Positions 25,701 to 37,700 of a stretch of 60,000 bases of DNA are shown in pieces. The stretch comes from Apostichopus japonicus. Lineage: Eukaryota > Echinodermata > Holothuroidea > Aspidochirotida > Stichopodidae. The stretch covers positions 6,734,501 through 6,794,500 of the forward strand of contig NC_092568.1 in the NCBI RefSeq assembly GCF_037975245.1, written 5' to 3'. Under the pieces are notes generated by a model. That model was not told the origin of the DNA, ran no database searches, and worked only from the letters and a program-made list of their open reading frames with translations. Both the position numbers and the translations under genes were made by a program. The number at the start of each line of letters is the position of its first letter. The stretch's first letter is position 1.

Positions 25701-28700
25701 TTGTGATGTACCAGGCAATTGGTTACCTTCCCAGCTAACCAAACCCTCTGGACTCCTGCTCTACAGATCAGTGAAAATTTGACCAAACTTATGAAGCTTG
25801 CACGTAAATGATATACTAGACTGTTTTTTTTTTAAAACAGGTTATGAAAAGTATCTTTAATATCATTAAACAGTTGGGTACAATAATTAAACTCACTCTT
25901 CCATCTTTTTTCTCTATGGTACTTGTTCCTTTGCTTTTTGGACTCTTGGAAAAACTCTTTTGTTCTGCGAAGGGTACCAATATATCATCTTAACACATGT
26001 CTTTAAGCCATATATAACACAGTTCTCCTCTTCTGTTGTTGCCTCCACACTGGTGTCGTACATCACAGGAAACCTCACCCTTGACTTAGATATTTGGCTT
26101 TTCAATTCCTGCTGGAAAAAAAAAACAGCAAAGTATTCATCATTTGAAAAAGAACAAAAAAAAAGTTGTCACCACAAAGTTATGTGAGATTTGCTTCCAC
26201 TATAGTCTCAAAAAACAATCCCAAAGTTTGAAGCAGACTGTATAAAGCTGAAAATTTGAAAGAGAGTGTCATCACCATTGCAACCAGAATCAAATGCCCA
26301 GAATACAGAGATAATAAAACATGGGCTAAATCTTTGTTTGTTTTTATGATCTTTAATAATATAAAATTTTAAAAACAGAAATGCACTGAGCCAACTTATT
26401 TATAGGCATAATCGTTTTTAGTTGTTATTTTGCTTGCTCACATAACAAGCCTGTTTAGACCTAGGCTAGAGGAGAATCAGTACTTTGTTACACTAAGTTT
26501 GTCTTTCGGTCGTCTTGATTTAGTCTTACTAGTAGTACTAAAGTATATAATGGACTGGCGAAGACTAGAGAATACCCAGAGTTTTAGGAACTGCGTTAAA
26601 CTGTATGATCTGATCAATTATTTACGTCAATGAGTTTCATTCAATCTAGGATCAAAAAGAGAAAACTAATTAATCTTAACCTTTAAACTTTGCTACTAAA
26701 CAGATATGCTTGAATTACAAATAAATGTCAAAAAAACATCATAATCTACGAATCGATGCATATACATATACATAAACAGAATAATTTGAATTCGCGCAAG
26801 TGAACCCTGCACTACATTGGACAGAAGAAAAAAAACGTGCAATTAGACCAAACTAAACATACTAAATTTTCCGTTACTTCTACATAAAATATCAATACAA
26901 ATACAACAACTTACTCTTTTGGCAGTATACTAAAAGCACATGTTATAATAACTTCAGACTATCAAGCTTTCCTGAGAAAAAACGGTTAATACTTCTTACA
27001 GTAAACAAGTCGACCGTGAAGGAATGTCGCAATTGTTTCCTGAGTGTGACCGGAAATTAAATACTAAAAAATGATAAATGAGAAGGTTAAATAGAACTGA
27101 AGCGTGCATCCTGACTGCTCGCAACATATAATACCGTTGACTAGCCAACATAATTTGTTCAGCCTACTGTGACTGTACGTTTGAAGGTCTAGCCTTGCTT
27201 ATTCAATATCACAAAGCCTACCCATTTAGATTCACATGGGAAATTACAGGAAATTTTACCAAATGAGTGTAGACTTCAAATAAACTATTGAGACTTATAG
27301 TTCCAGCATTTGTTTGGGAACAAATTAGAAGATTATGTGCCACTGTTCAATCTAGCCCAATACACACATAACACATTGTTAATTGGTGTTTAGAATGCAC
27401 ACTTTAGTGTTGAGAATGCACTGCAGTACCCAATAGAAGCCTATAGGCTACTCACTGTCATTGCACTTATATATTGCGAAACGCCAGCGTGACAACAGTA
27501 GCGTTACAACGGTAGCGTTACACTAACCATAATACAGTACTAGTGCCAGTGGCCTAACAATTAACTTTAATTTTACCTTCAAGTTAAAGAAATAACAGGT
27601 AGGCCGACGATGGCAGTTAATACCTCCATTCTTCTAAAGACCTTCTTGGGTGATTTACGGTTGAAAGTTGCTTAGAGTGATCGTATGAAACTATGCCAAG
27701 TCCAGCAAGCTGCCGTTGCCTCTCGGTTTCCAAATTGAATTGAATCGAAGTGGTCCGTCATACATTAGTCCGTCGACACCGACCAAGCTACGATTATGGC
27801 GTAACTTGGGGTGTCCGTATCGGTCTTAGTCCATGGGTTAAAATACCTTAGTCCGTCGCCACCAACTAAGCTGCGATTATATTTTCCTTAGTCAGTGTAA
27901 ACTGACTAAGAAGCAGCGATGAAACGAAGATTTTTGGTAGTCCGTGTGCATTGGCTAACGTTACAGACTAATTTAACGTTAGTCCGTGGCAATATTGACT
28001 AGTTTATTTTTTCAGTGTACCTGTCAAATGTGTGTCATATCTTATTTCTCTGCTTTTGTTTAAAATATATATACATTCATTTATTATAGTGTTTACTTTT
28101 TATTATTCACAGGGGAATTATTCCTATCACTGGTGTTCAGCAGCAAACCACATGCAGACATTAAGTGAGTTAAATTCATTTGTTAAACATTATTACACTA
28201 GCAATATCGTATCACTCTAAAATTGAGAGAATATTTATAAGACCACACAATAAGATCATCTGTGTTGCCCATTTTGACTAATTTGGTTGAATTGTTGGTC
28301 ATACGGAAGTTGGCTTCGATACTCTTGTCATTCTAGTGTTTCTGCAATCTTGTTTTCACCAATTGAATGCATGCTCCTTATGCAAACTATATGATTACTC
28401 GGACACATGTATGTCATAGTACAGTATATGGACGTCAAGAGGTATATTTCAATGAGAGGCGAAACTTCTATATGCATCAAGTTAGGAATACTGTTCCTAT
28501 CAAGGATCATGCAAACTTCACCAGTTCCATATTTGCAAGTTAGCACATCCTCACAATCGCAGTAAAAACATGTGACGGAGTGATTTAAGACCTTTCTGTA
28601 AATTGTTTATGTGTAAATACACTTAATTAACTGGTAAATATTGTTAAACAATGACTGTATACAAACGAAGTGGATGGATTACGGATGCGGTTCCTTGCTC

Positions 28701-31700
28701 ATTACATGATATAAAATATATTTTTTTCCCTCCGTGTATTTCAACTATACATCAATATACAAATATACAAATACCGTATCCATTCAAAAATAGCAAAAGT
28801 TAAATAACAATAACGTTGACCATTACCATGCAGTATAATAACGACCAACGTGGCGGATAGAAAACAAATAAATATAATAAGAACACTAAGAAGAAGTACT
28901 ACAATTTATAGAAAGTCTTACTAGAAAAATGTTAAAACGAATAGCAGCAAAATATGAGAATTGAGGATGCGGAAATTGCAAAAATATTAAATATTTGAGA
29001 TATTTATTAATGAAGAGAAAGCATCCTTGAGTTCCTCGAAATTAATTTTATTCTTATTATTCTTTTTGTTATGTCGAAAATATAGTTCTCCGCCTTTAGT
29101 GCAAACGTGAACTTATGAATAAATTCATTACAACTTAAGGTCTTGTTTTGACGCTTGGTACTGAAAAAAATAAAACTTAAGATGAAGAATGAGAAAATTA
29201 TAAAGGTGACGTTTCTTTAATAAAAACCCAAAGAAGAAATCCTCTTTTGTGAAGTGAATATTTATACAAATAACCATACTGACCACTTCACCAATAAAAG
29301 AAGAAGTGATGTGACATTCCCAGAAAAGATGATGAATGGTTTCAATTTCAACTTTATAGAATGAACATAACGTGTTGTCAGAGATAGCCATGAGGTTAAG
29401 GAGTCTGTTGGTTGGAAGAATTCTATGTAAGAAACGGAATTGAAAGTAGGAGAGTCTCGTCTCAGAAATAGAGAGCCAGGGCATACTGAAAATGTTACTC
29501 TAATGCAGGGTTGTCCAACCTTTTGCAGAGGAGAGCCACATGGAATGATACTGATGAAGGAGGGGGCCGCATGAACCCTACGCTCGATTTTCTTTCTTTT
29601 TTTGCCCGAAGCCCAAGGCAAGAAAAAAAAATGTGAGCACTGCGCGCGGAGCGCACCGATTTATTTTCCTTCCTGATAAAACAAATGAATAAAGTCCAGC
29701 CCCCCCCCCCCTCCGCTGAGAGTGTCACACAAACTGACCTGTATGCAGTTTTTTGGACCCAGAAGGTTTGAATGATTATATAGCTTCAAATTGTTATCAA
29801 TAAATCTCCTCACTAAAATTTTGCACCGTAGAGCATCTCTGGCGGGCCGGACGCAACCCTGCGGCGGGCCGGACTGTGGCCCGCGGGCCGTAGGTTGGAC
29901 AACCCTGCAGTCTAATGTGACAACTGAAACCCCTAAACTCTGCTTTCCATTTGGCCATAGCAGTTGGCCCCACAGCGAATTTAGCCATGATATCAAATAA
30001 TTTACATAGTATAATTTATTTTAAACACTGACAGGTATTCATTAATTAGTGCTGTACTATCCTCATGGACCGGGTGGTAACCACACTTTCTAGTTAGCAT
30101 ATCATATAGAATATGCGCATATGCAATAATAGTCAGGATTAGATTTCCAGCATTCCCATTCAATCTGTGAAATATATATATATATTCAATATTCTCAATA
30201 TTTTCGATATCATACAAGTGTTAAAGTATTGATTTGTTTCTTTGGTTTCATAACATAGATCGCTGAACTTGGATGACGCTCTCAGTGTGAATGGTGTTTT
30301 TGATATAGTGGTTGCTAGTGATGTTCCTGGAGAAAATAAGTTTGGAACAATCGTTGTAGATGAAGAATTGTATGCTGATAAAAAAGTAAATACATTACTC
30401 TTTATCCTTTTTATCATCTTTATCCTATTTTTGAAGCAACATTAATTACAATAAATGTTAACTTTTCCCTACTTATGGGACTATATCACAAACATTGGCA
30501 ATTTTCAGATGTTACTGCTAATGGTGGCTGCCTGTGTCAAACGGAGTGTTCATGATATTACGGGACCTTAGTGTATTGCTAATAGTAGTTGCCTTGTCGA
30601 ATTGAGTAGTCATGGTATTATGGGATCTAAATTTATTGTTAATGGTGGCTGCCTGTGTCAAACAGAGTGGTCATGGTGTTATGAGACCTTAGTTAATTGC
30701 TAATGGTAGCTGCCTGTGTCAAATTGGGTGATCATGATATTTTGGGGACTTAAATCATTGCTAATGGTGGCTACTTATTTATCGGAGAGGTCTTCGTATT
30801 ATGGGACCTCTTTTATTCTAGTGATGATTGCCAGTGTCAAATTGAGAAGTTATGCTATTATGGGACCTTAGAATATTGCCAATGGGGCTGTCTGTGTCAA
30901 ACGACGAGATGAAGGTATTATGGGACTTTTTTCATTTCTAGTGGCGTTTGTCAGTGTCAAATGGAGAAGTCATGGTATTATGGGAACTTAGTTTATTTCT
31001 AGTGGTGAATGCTAGTGTCCAACCGAGAGGTTTTGGTAATTTTGTAGTAGGTCCTTCAAGTTGTACTTTGTATCGGACATGATCATGGAGGAATTATGGC
31101 TTAACTGTAGTTACTTCTGATCTAGCCTTGGGAAAGTCCTTCTTAATTAGGTCCCAATAGATCTAACAAAGAGACATGAGTATATTTTACATGAGTTCTA
31201 CTAATTAGAAAGTTATTATCAATTTATTTAAGTATGGAAAGCTGTTTGTCCCACATGGCACTGCTGAGCTGAGTTTTTCATGGACTTAAGTCCTTTAACA
31301 GTCAAATATAAAAACAAAATTATGCTATAAGTGATTAACTTAATAATATTAATTATTTTTCAAATTGATGAAGAATTGTTCTTTCCAGCTTTACAAAGTA
31401 ATTATTTGTGATAATGTCGACAGGTTGAGTGTGTCGGTCAGGTGATTGCTGGTGTACTGGCCAAGGATGTTAACATCGCACAAAGGGCTGCTAGGCTTGT
31501 TAAAGTTGAATACGAGGAGAAAGAACCAATTCTCACAGTTGAGGTGAGATTCTATTTGATGTAGGAAGACATATTTATTGAACTCAAATTTAAGTTAGAA
31601 GTTGAAGAGTTTCTTCGGACAGGGAGTTTCTTGCCCCAATTTTGCATGGATCCTTTAAAATAATGCATTTTAGAATTGTAACATTTTATTGAGTCGACTG

Positions 31701-34700
31701 GTTCTAGCTTATCTTCATAATTGTTCTGCTCTTTCGTTTTTAAATATGTAAAGTAATTGTAATGTTTGCAAATGGTCTCTGTTTAACGAAGAAAAGACAT
31801 GAAATAAAGTATTGATTATTGGGCAAAACATTACTTAATCGCATTTGGACTATAATACGAAGTACAATTGTTTAAAACTACTTTCTTTGTTTAGGATGCT
31901 ATTAATAAGGGTAGCTTTCTTACCAAACCTGTTACCTACGCTGTAGGAGATACAGAGACAGCACTTCGTGAATCTGATCACATGCTTGAAGGAGAGATGA
32001 AGATTGGCGGACAAGAACATTTTTACATGGAAACTCAGTGTTGCATAGCCATACCGAAAGGGGAGTTTGGTGAAATGGAAGTGATATCTTCAACACAAGA
32101 TGTGGCTCATACTCAGGTTTGCGGTGTATATACACTTACCTTATACATTATGCCTTATTTTCAATGTTACTCAATTATGGAAGCAGTTTCTGTGCCTCAT
32201 ATGATCAACACAAGTATGCGATTCTTGGGAAACACTCCTTTTCTCTATGGAACAGTGACACAAATTGCAACTTGTTTACACACATTTTGTTTGCTGACTA
32301 CTTGAAATAACATGAAATCAACAATTGGGGATGACAAAAGTTTAGTTATAAATCACTGACTGATTTTTCAATAGACAACTGGATGAAAAATGATCTAGGC
32401 TGGTACAAGACATCATTGCTAACAATATCTACCAATGTATCTTGCTATCTTGTCCATTTTCTGTTGATGTACTTTAGCTCTCTTTTGCTTGTCTTCAATG
32501 GTTTTCTTGAGTTGCTTCTGTTCCTCGTTGTCTGTTAAACATCAAATTGAAGAATAAAACAATTGATGTACCAAACATCTTGTAAACAATGCTTTTAAAC
32601 CATTGAATTAATCATTGGATTACCTTTCTCTTGTCTTGACTTAAGATTTACAAATTAGTAGTTTTAATTAGTTTAATTAGTTTTAAATTTAGTACTTTAC
32701 ATTCCTTGCCACTTATGTCTTAGGTAATATCAGTTATAGGCAATATACTTTTTTGGCTTATTAGACTGAACAAAATGGTAGACAATGTATATGTCACTGT
32801 CTATAGCCTTACAAAATGAGACAGGCATACATTTTTATGGTAAATTTCTTAACAGAAGTAGTTTTAATTTGGTTTGTCCTCCATTTCAAAGGATCACCTT
32901 TGGGGCTAGGAATCCTAAAGTGTGGTAGAGGAGTATTCAGGATTCAAAGAGGATGTATGAGGTTTTAAAGTTCTTTCCCCTCACTTATCAATCTTGATTC
33001 ATATTATTCCTAAATCAGGTCGATTTATTTTATTCTCAATATTTTGTGCAGCCTTTCTCTCTTCTTCTAAATATTTGTTCCGTAGTCCAATCCTCTCCAA
33101 TAGTTCAGATATTTGAGTTTCCTGCAAAGAATACCTCAAGATACGAGCTTCACAATTAACTACATCAAAGCACCCACAGCTAATAACTACTGTATTAGGA
33201 AACATTATGTAAGCTACAGTATGAGGGCTTGCTCTAGAAACATGGTTATGTCTTGTATATAGCTAGCATGCTTGGATTTTACTCTAATGTGAAAACACAG
33301 AAACTGGCAACAGCCAATAGTAGCATATATATATATATATATATTACCTGATGCACGTTGCATAGAAATAAAGGTCCTAGCATAAAATATACAATGACCG
33401 ATACGACCATACGAGCCATGTCCTCATAAAAACCTGAAAATGCTAAGGTTCTGTGTATAAATACAGCTAAACATCTTGACATTTGGAAACCAATTTGACC
33501 ATCATTCATAGACGAAGTTCATTATACAAATTACAAGCAAACAACAAACATCACTTTGAACCTCATAAAATATATAAAAAAAACACACCCTATTTCACAC
33601 TTGGGATGCTAACAAACTTAACCCGTTTCCCCCAGATGTTTAGAGAGTTTAGCCTCGGTACATCTGCGATGAAGGTTCTGGTTAGTTCTACACTTGCAGA
33701 GGATTTATATTGGTTTAATGCTTAGCAAACTGTGAGTTATATGATTGAATCGCTTCATGCCTGTGTGATAAAGTTCCTTCATGAGGGGAAATCATGCAGA
33801 TTGATTAATAGTATGAATTTTATCACTATTTTATAATCATGTTCTACATCCCAACGTGATAGAGACATGCTGAAACGTGCCCCTCGAATGCATGTCAATG
33901 ACCGCACTTTTGCAGCATCCCCTAACGATGTCGAAAATTTTCGTAAATCTTCATTAGCTTTGGGTCCGGGTGCAAACCTCAGGTAGCATAATGCGCTCTG
34001 TGCAATCTCAGTGGCATTAAATTGATAATAATGGTATCTACTTGAAAAGAGTGGAATGCATCTGGTTTGTTCCGACCTTAACTTTAAGTTAATGTTATAA
34101 TATATTAAGTACAATAGAATAATTTGGGGATATTTCTTCATGCATTACATTGGTTACAAAAATAAAGTGACAAAAACAAAAATAGGCGAACACAAGTAAA
34201 CTAACAAATCTAAGCTAACACCAGTGGGAAAATACAAGTTAGCTTCCAAAAATGATCAACTACAAGTATGCTACTAAAAGTTAGCAAGCACAATAAGCAG
34301 ACGCGGAAAACAAAATAACTAACTAGATCGTAGGTTTGGACTAAACAGTATTTACAGAAAGTTATACTTAAAAGTATATCAGAAACTATCTGGGAAATGA
34401 TAAGGCAATGGTTTATCAGTAAGAACCATACACGGCATTCCAGAGTTTCTTTCAACACAGCCAAGAAAGAGACAAGGACTGGCATCATCTGATAAAGAAG
34501 CACATACATTGTAATCGTGATATCGAGGTCACCAACTCCTTGAGATCATCGATTTTAAGCTTAATCTGAATAATAAACACCTGCATGATCAAATATACAA
34601 CATTCTGAGTGACTTATAGCACCTGCTTTAGCTAAAGACTTCTCCAGTGCCTATTAAAGTCAACAGTCTAATCGTCTAGCGTCCATTTTAGCTAAATTTG

Positions 34701-37700
34701 GGTACATCTGCACTGTCGAATGCAGCAATTAAAACTAACCTTGGTGGTGTGATGATGCGGGAGACACTCAAAATATACACCCAACATTAGCATATAAAAC
34801 AACACAAATTGTAATTTTACAAAAATAGTAATCTAGCAATCAGATTACAACATGAAGATCTTCAAAAATGTAATTATTTGCAAAATGAAAGGTAGCGTTA
34901 TGAATAGTAGAACTCCATTGTGACAAGGAATGTTATCTTGTTTATTTTACATTACTATAGTTTGCTGTAGCCTCGGCTCTCGGAATTCCAAGTAACCGTG
35001 TGGTGGCTAGATGCAAGAGAATGGGCGGTGCGTTTGGAGGCAAAGAGAGCAGGGCTTGCTTTTACGCTGCTTTAGCGGCAGTCGCAGCGAGCAAGTAAGT
35101 ATAACAACATTTCATCGAAAATGCTGTCTTTCATCATAGTTAATTCTAACAAAAGGAATGATCAGTCAACTAGAATCAAGGGGTAGCACATATTATGGAA
35201 TCATATTCATATTAGAACTAACAGTTGTTGTGTTATCAGGTAATTTTGGATCACTTGAAGATTTGAAACTTTATGTACCCAGGATATCAAGGGGTAGATC
35301 TTTAATGGATATTAGAGTTTGCATGAGTTGCTTCATATTGAATAGACGAATTGTTTCAGTGTAAAAGCCCTGTATATATAACATCTCAAGAAAAGATGCT
35401 GGGATGATGCTTGATGATGCCACATATGAACTTCTTGCGTTCAAAGGTCAGCAGATATCGAAACGTGAAAAGTTTGTGGAAAATAGTTCAAGAAGGGAAT
35501 TTTTTTCGTATCTCATACTTTTTATGTGAATCTCCAATGTGAACTTCTCATACTGAGAAGAGGAATCATACATGTTGTTAACTGGGGGTCACAGGTCATT
35601 TGAGATCAGTAATGCAATATGAAAACTTGTAAACACAGTTACTCAAAATTGGGACTTAAGCTAGTTCTTAATCGTCCTTTAAAGATCCTTCATAAAAAAT
35701 AAAGAGACTTTGGTATGTTTGATGTAGCCAAATTACTTCATCGGAAACTCCAAGTATTGCTACATTTCTGGTGGAAAACATTTCACGTGAAACGCAAATT
35801 GACTTTCAACTGTATGACGTATGGGGCGTACATACATCATAAAGAAGAGGTGGGTTGGGTTATCGACTGGATTTGTTAAGACCGACTGAAGAATCTGGCC
35901 GACTTATAGTTCTAAAATTAAGGGTGGGGGGGGGGGCACACGTGAGAGGAGAGCAGAATTAATTGTACGGCAATTTGTTTTATAACTATAATTATCTCAA
36001 AGACATGGTGGAGGTTCAGGGGTTGTGTTTATCTCGTTTTCTAGCAAATTACTTGGAAACAATTATGAACAATGTTTGGAAGCTGAATCATATCCCCATA
36101 AACACCTTCATCTATTAAACTGTATGACGGAGTAACCATGACATTGGTTAATTTCAAATGTTTGCAGATGAAATAATGTAACATTTCTTTAAAATTGAGG
36201 GATACAAAAATCCTGCTGTTGGAAAAAGTGAGAATCAATAGTTGTAGCCACATTAGCTCCTAGCTAGAGTGTGGAGTGGTTCTGTCCATGTACATACATA
36301 CCTCGATCAAGGTCGGACCCCAATAGAAAAGAGTTCCTTAAGCATCGAAAATTGCTCCATACGTTTGACGTAAACGCCCACCACAGAGACAAAACCCCAA
36401 ATATTCAAAACACATAACATATGCAAAGAAACAACTTCAAAGTGCACTACGATTGGAATTGGTCATTATATAACAGCTTCAGCCCTAATATGTGATGTTT
36501 TTCAGCTTCAAACACGTTTAAAAGCTTTAATCAATTACCAGTAGGGTCACAGCTTATAAGTTACCAATTCCTTTGCTCCCGTAACTTGGACGTTTTGTAA
36601 ATAGCAGAAGCACATTTTTGCAAACAATGCCTTAAATCCGAGGGGGGGGGGGGATTATTTTGTCAATCATTTAACTAAACCTACCAAGTATTATTCGATA
36701 TAAGTTTGCAATTAATGTATGACGCCTTGTTTGATATGTTCACCATTGAAGGTCAATGAGGGTATAAATAATGTATTTCATGTAATTATCATCACCTGTG
36801 GCGCAGACACCTTTCATATAAGTATATTATTCAACCTTTACATCATGTCTGCTAATGAACCTGGAATGGTTAAAGTTGGAAATTTCCAGAGCATCCCAAA
36901 CAGTGGTAAATAACAAAACGAATTAATTCGTTTGTAGTGTATATGAACATGTTTATTGAGAGAGAATCAAAGCTGCGTTTCTAAGCAATTACTTTACTCT
37001 ATAGTCTGGTGTTGCTCAAATATGCTCATGACGCTGTTGCGCGTGTGAGGTTTTGTTGAATCTGCAAAAGTTGTGTACCGTTTTCAAAAAGTTTAGTTTT
37101 GACATGTTGTAGACCAACTTAATTAGTGATATACCGAATTTAATTATTGAGGAATTAATCTCTAAACATTTGAAGCTTCCGGATTAAATTGGCTTATTCT
37201 TAACGCACAGAAAATATCCTCAGCTGCAACATAATACACAGTAGGAAAAGATGGGACATTTTTGACTGCAAATAACATTTTGACAATGCATTAAGGACAG
37301 ATTGTGTGGAATATCATCCAAGATAGCCTTGCTTTGTAGTTCATGAAGTTCAAAAAACATTTACTTGTCCACATATTGGAATATATTTATTAACTTTTTG
37401 CTAAGCATTAACATTTAGTCCTGCAATGAAGATCAGACGTCATTCAATTTAGCCTGAAGGGCTAAATTCATTCACGAAACTTTCGAGAGATTAAGTATGT
37501 TTGAAAGTAACTCATCAATTCTCCATAAATTCAACCTATAACTACTGAAACATAAATGTTCACAGTTGCATCGAGAGCTAGGTAAATTTATTCCTCTAAA
37601 ATGTGACGTGCTATTTCCAGAAAAAAGAATGAGAAAAATGCTTCAAGATATTAAGCAAAAATAGTCAAAAAGTTTGTACAAAGTCGAAATGTTAGGAGTA

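Larger units (their letters stand above)
23211..28019. mobile_element. 4.8-kb DNA transposon with TACACTGAAAA terminal inverted repeats
   Basis: The left end is TACACTGAAAAC and the right end is TTTTTTCAGTGTA. The element is flanked by CCT on both sides (23208-23210 and 28020-28022); alternatively the ends are CACTG with a TA duplication. Both subterminal zones (about 23230-23610 and 27755-28000) are dense in TTAGTCGG, CCGACTAA and variants in both orientations, and ACGTTAGTCC occurs near both tips. CACTG ends with a 2-3 bp duplication and many subterminal repeats suggest a CACTA/EnSpm-like element, but no transposase is recognised. It fills most of intron 15 and ends 93 bp before e16. Confidence 0.75.
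32117..34960. other. intron 19; contains minus-strand exon-like segments
   Basis: 2.8 kb. Apart from the two minus-strand segments listed separately and a short (TA)n at about 33325-33345, I see nothing recognisable. The frames at 33480-33725 (+) and 33779-34141 (-) show no family resemblance. Confidence 0.5.

Noticed and set aside
24156-25786. [17 protein letters not shown] frames on opposite strands as two genes
   Set aside because: They are the same DNA in the two arms of an inverted repeat; the frames are short and lack any family match.
29262-29988. Several overlapping minus-strand frames of 60-119 codons
   Set aside because: They run across the junctions between a LINE remnant and a GC-rich MITE and are frame artefacts.
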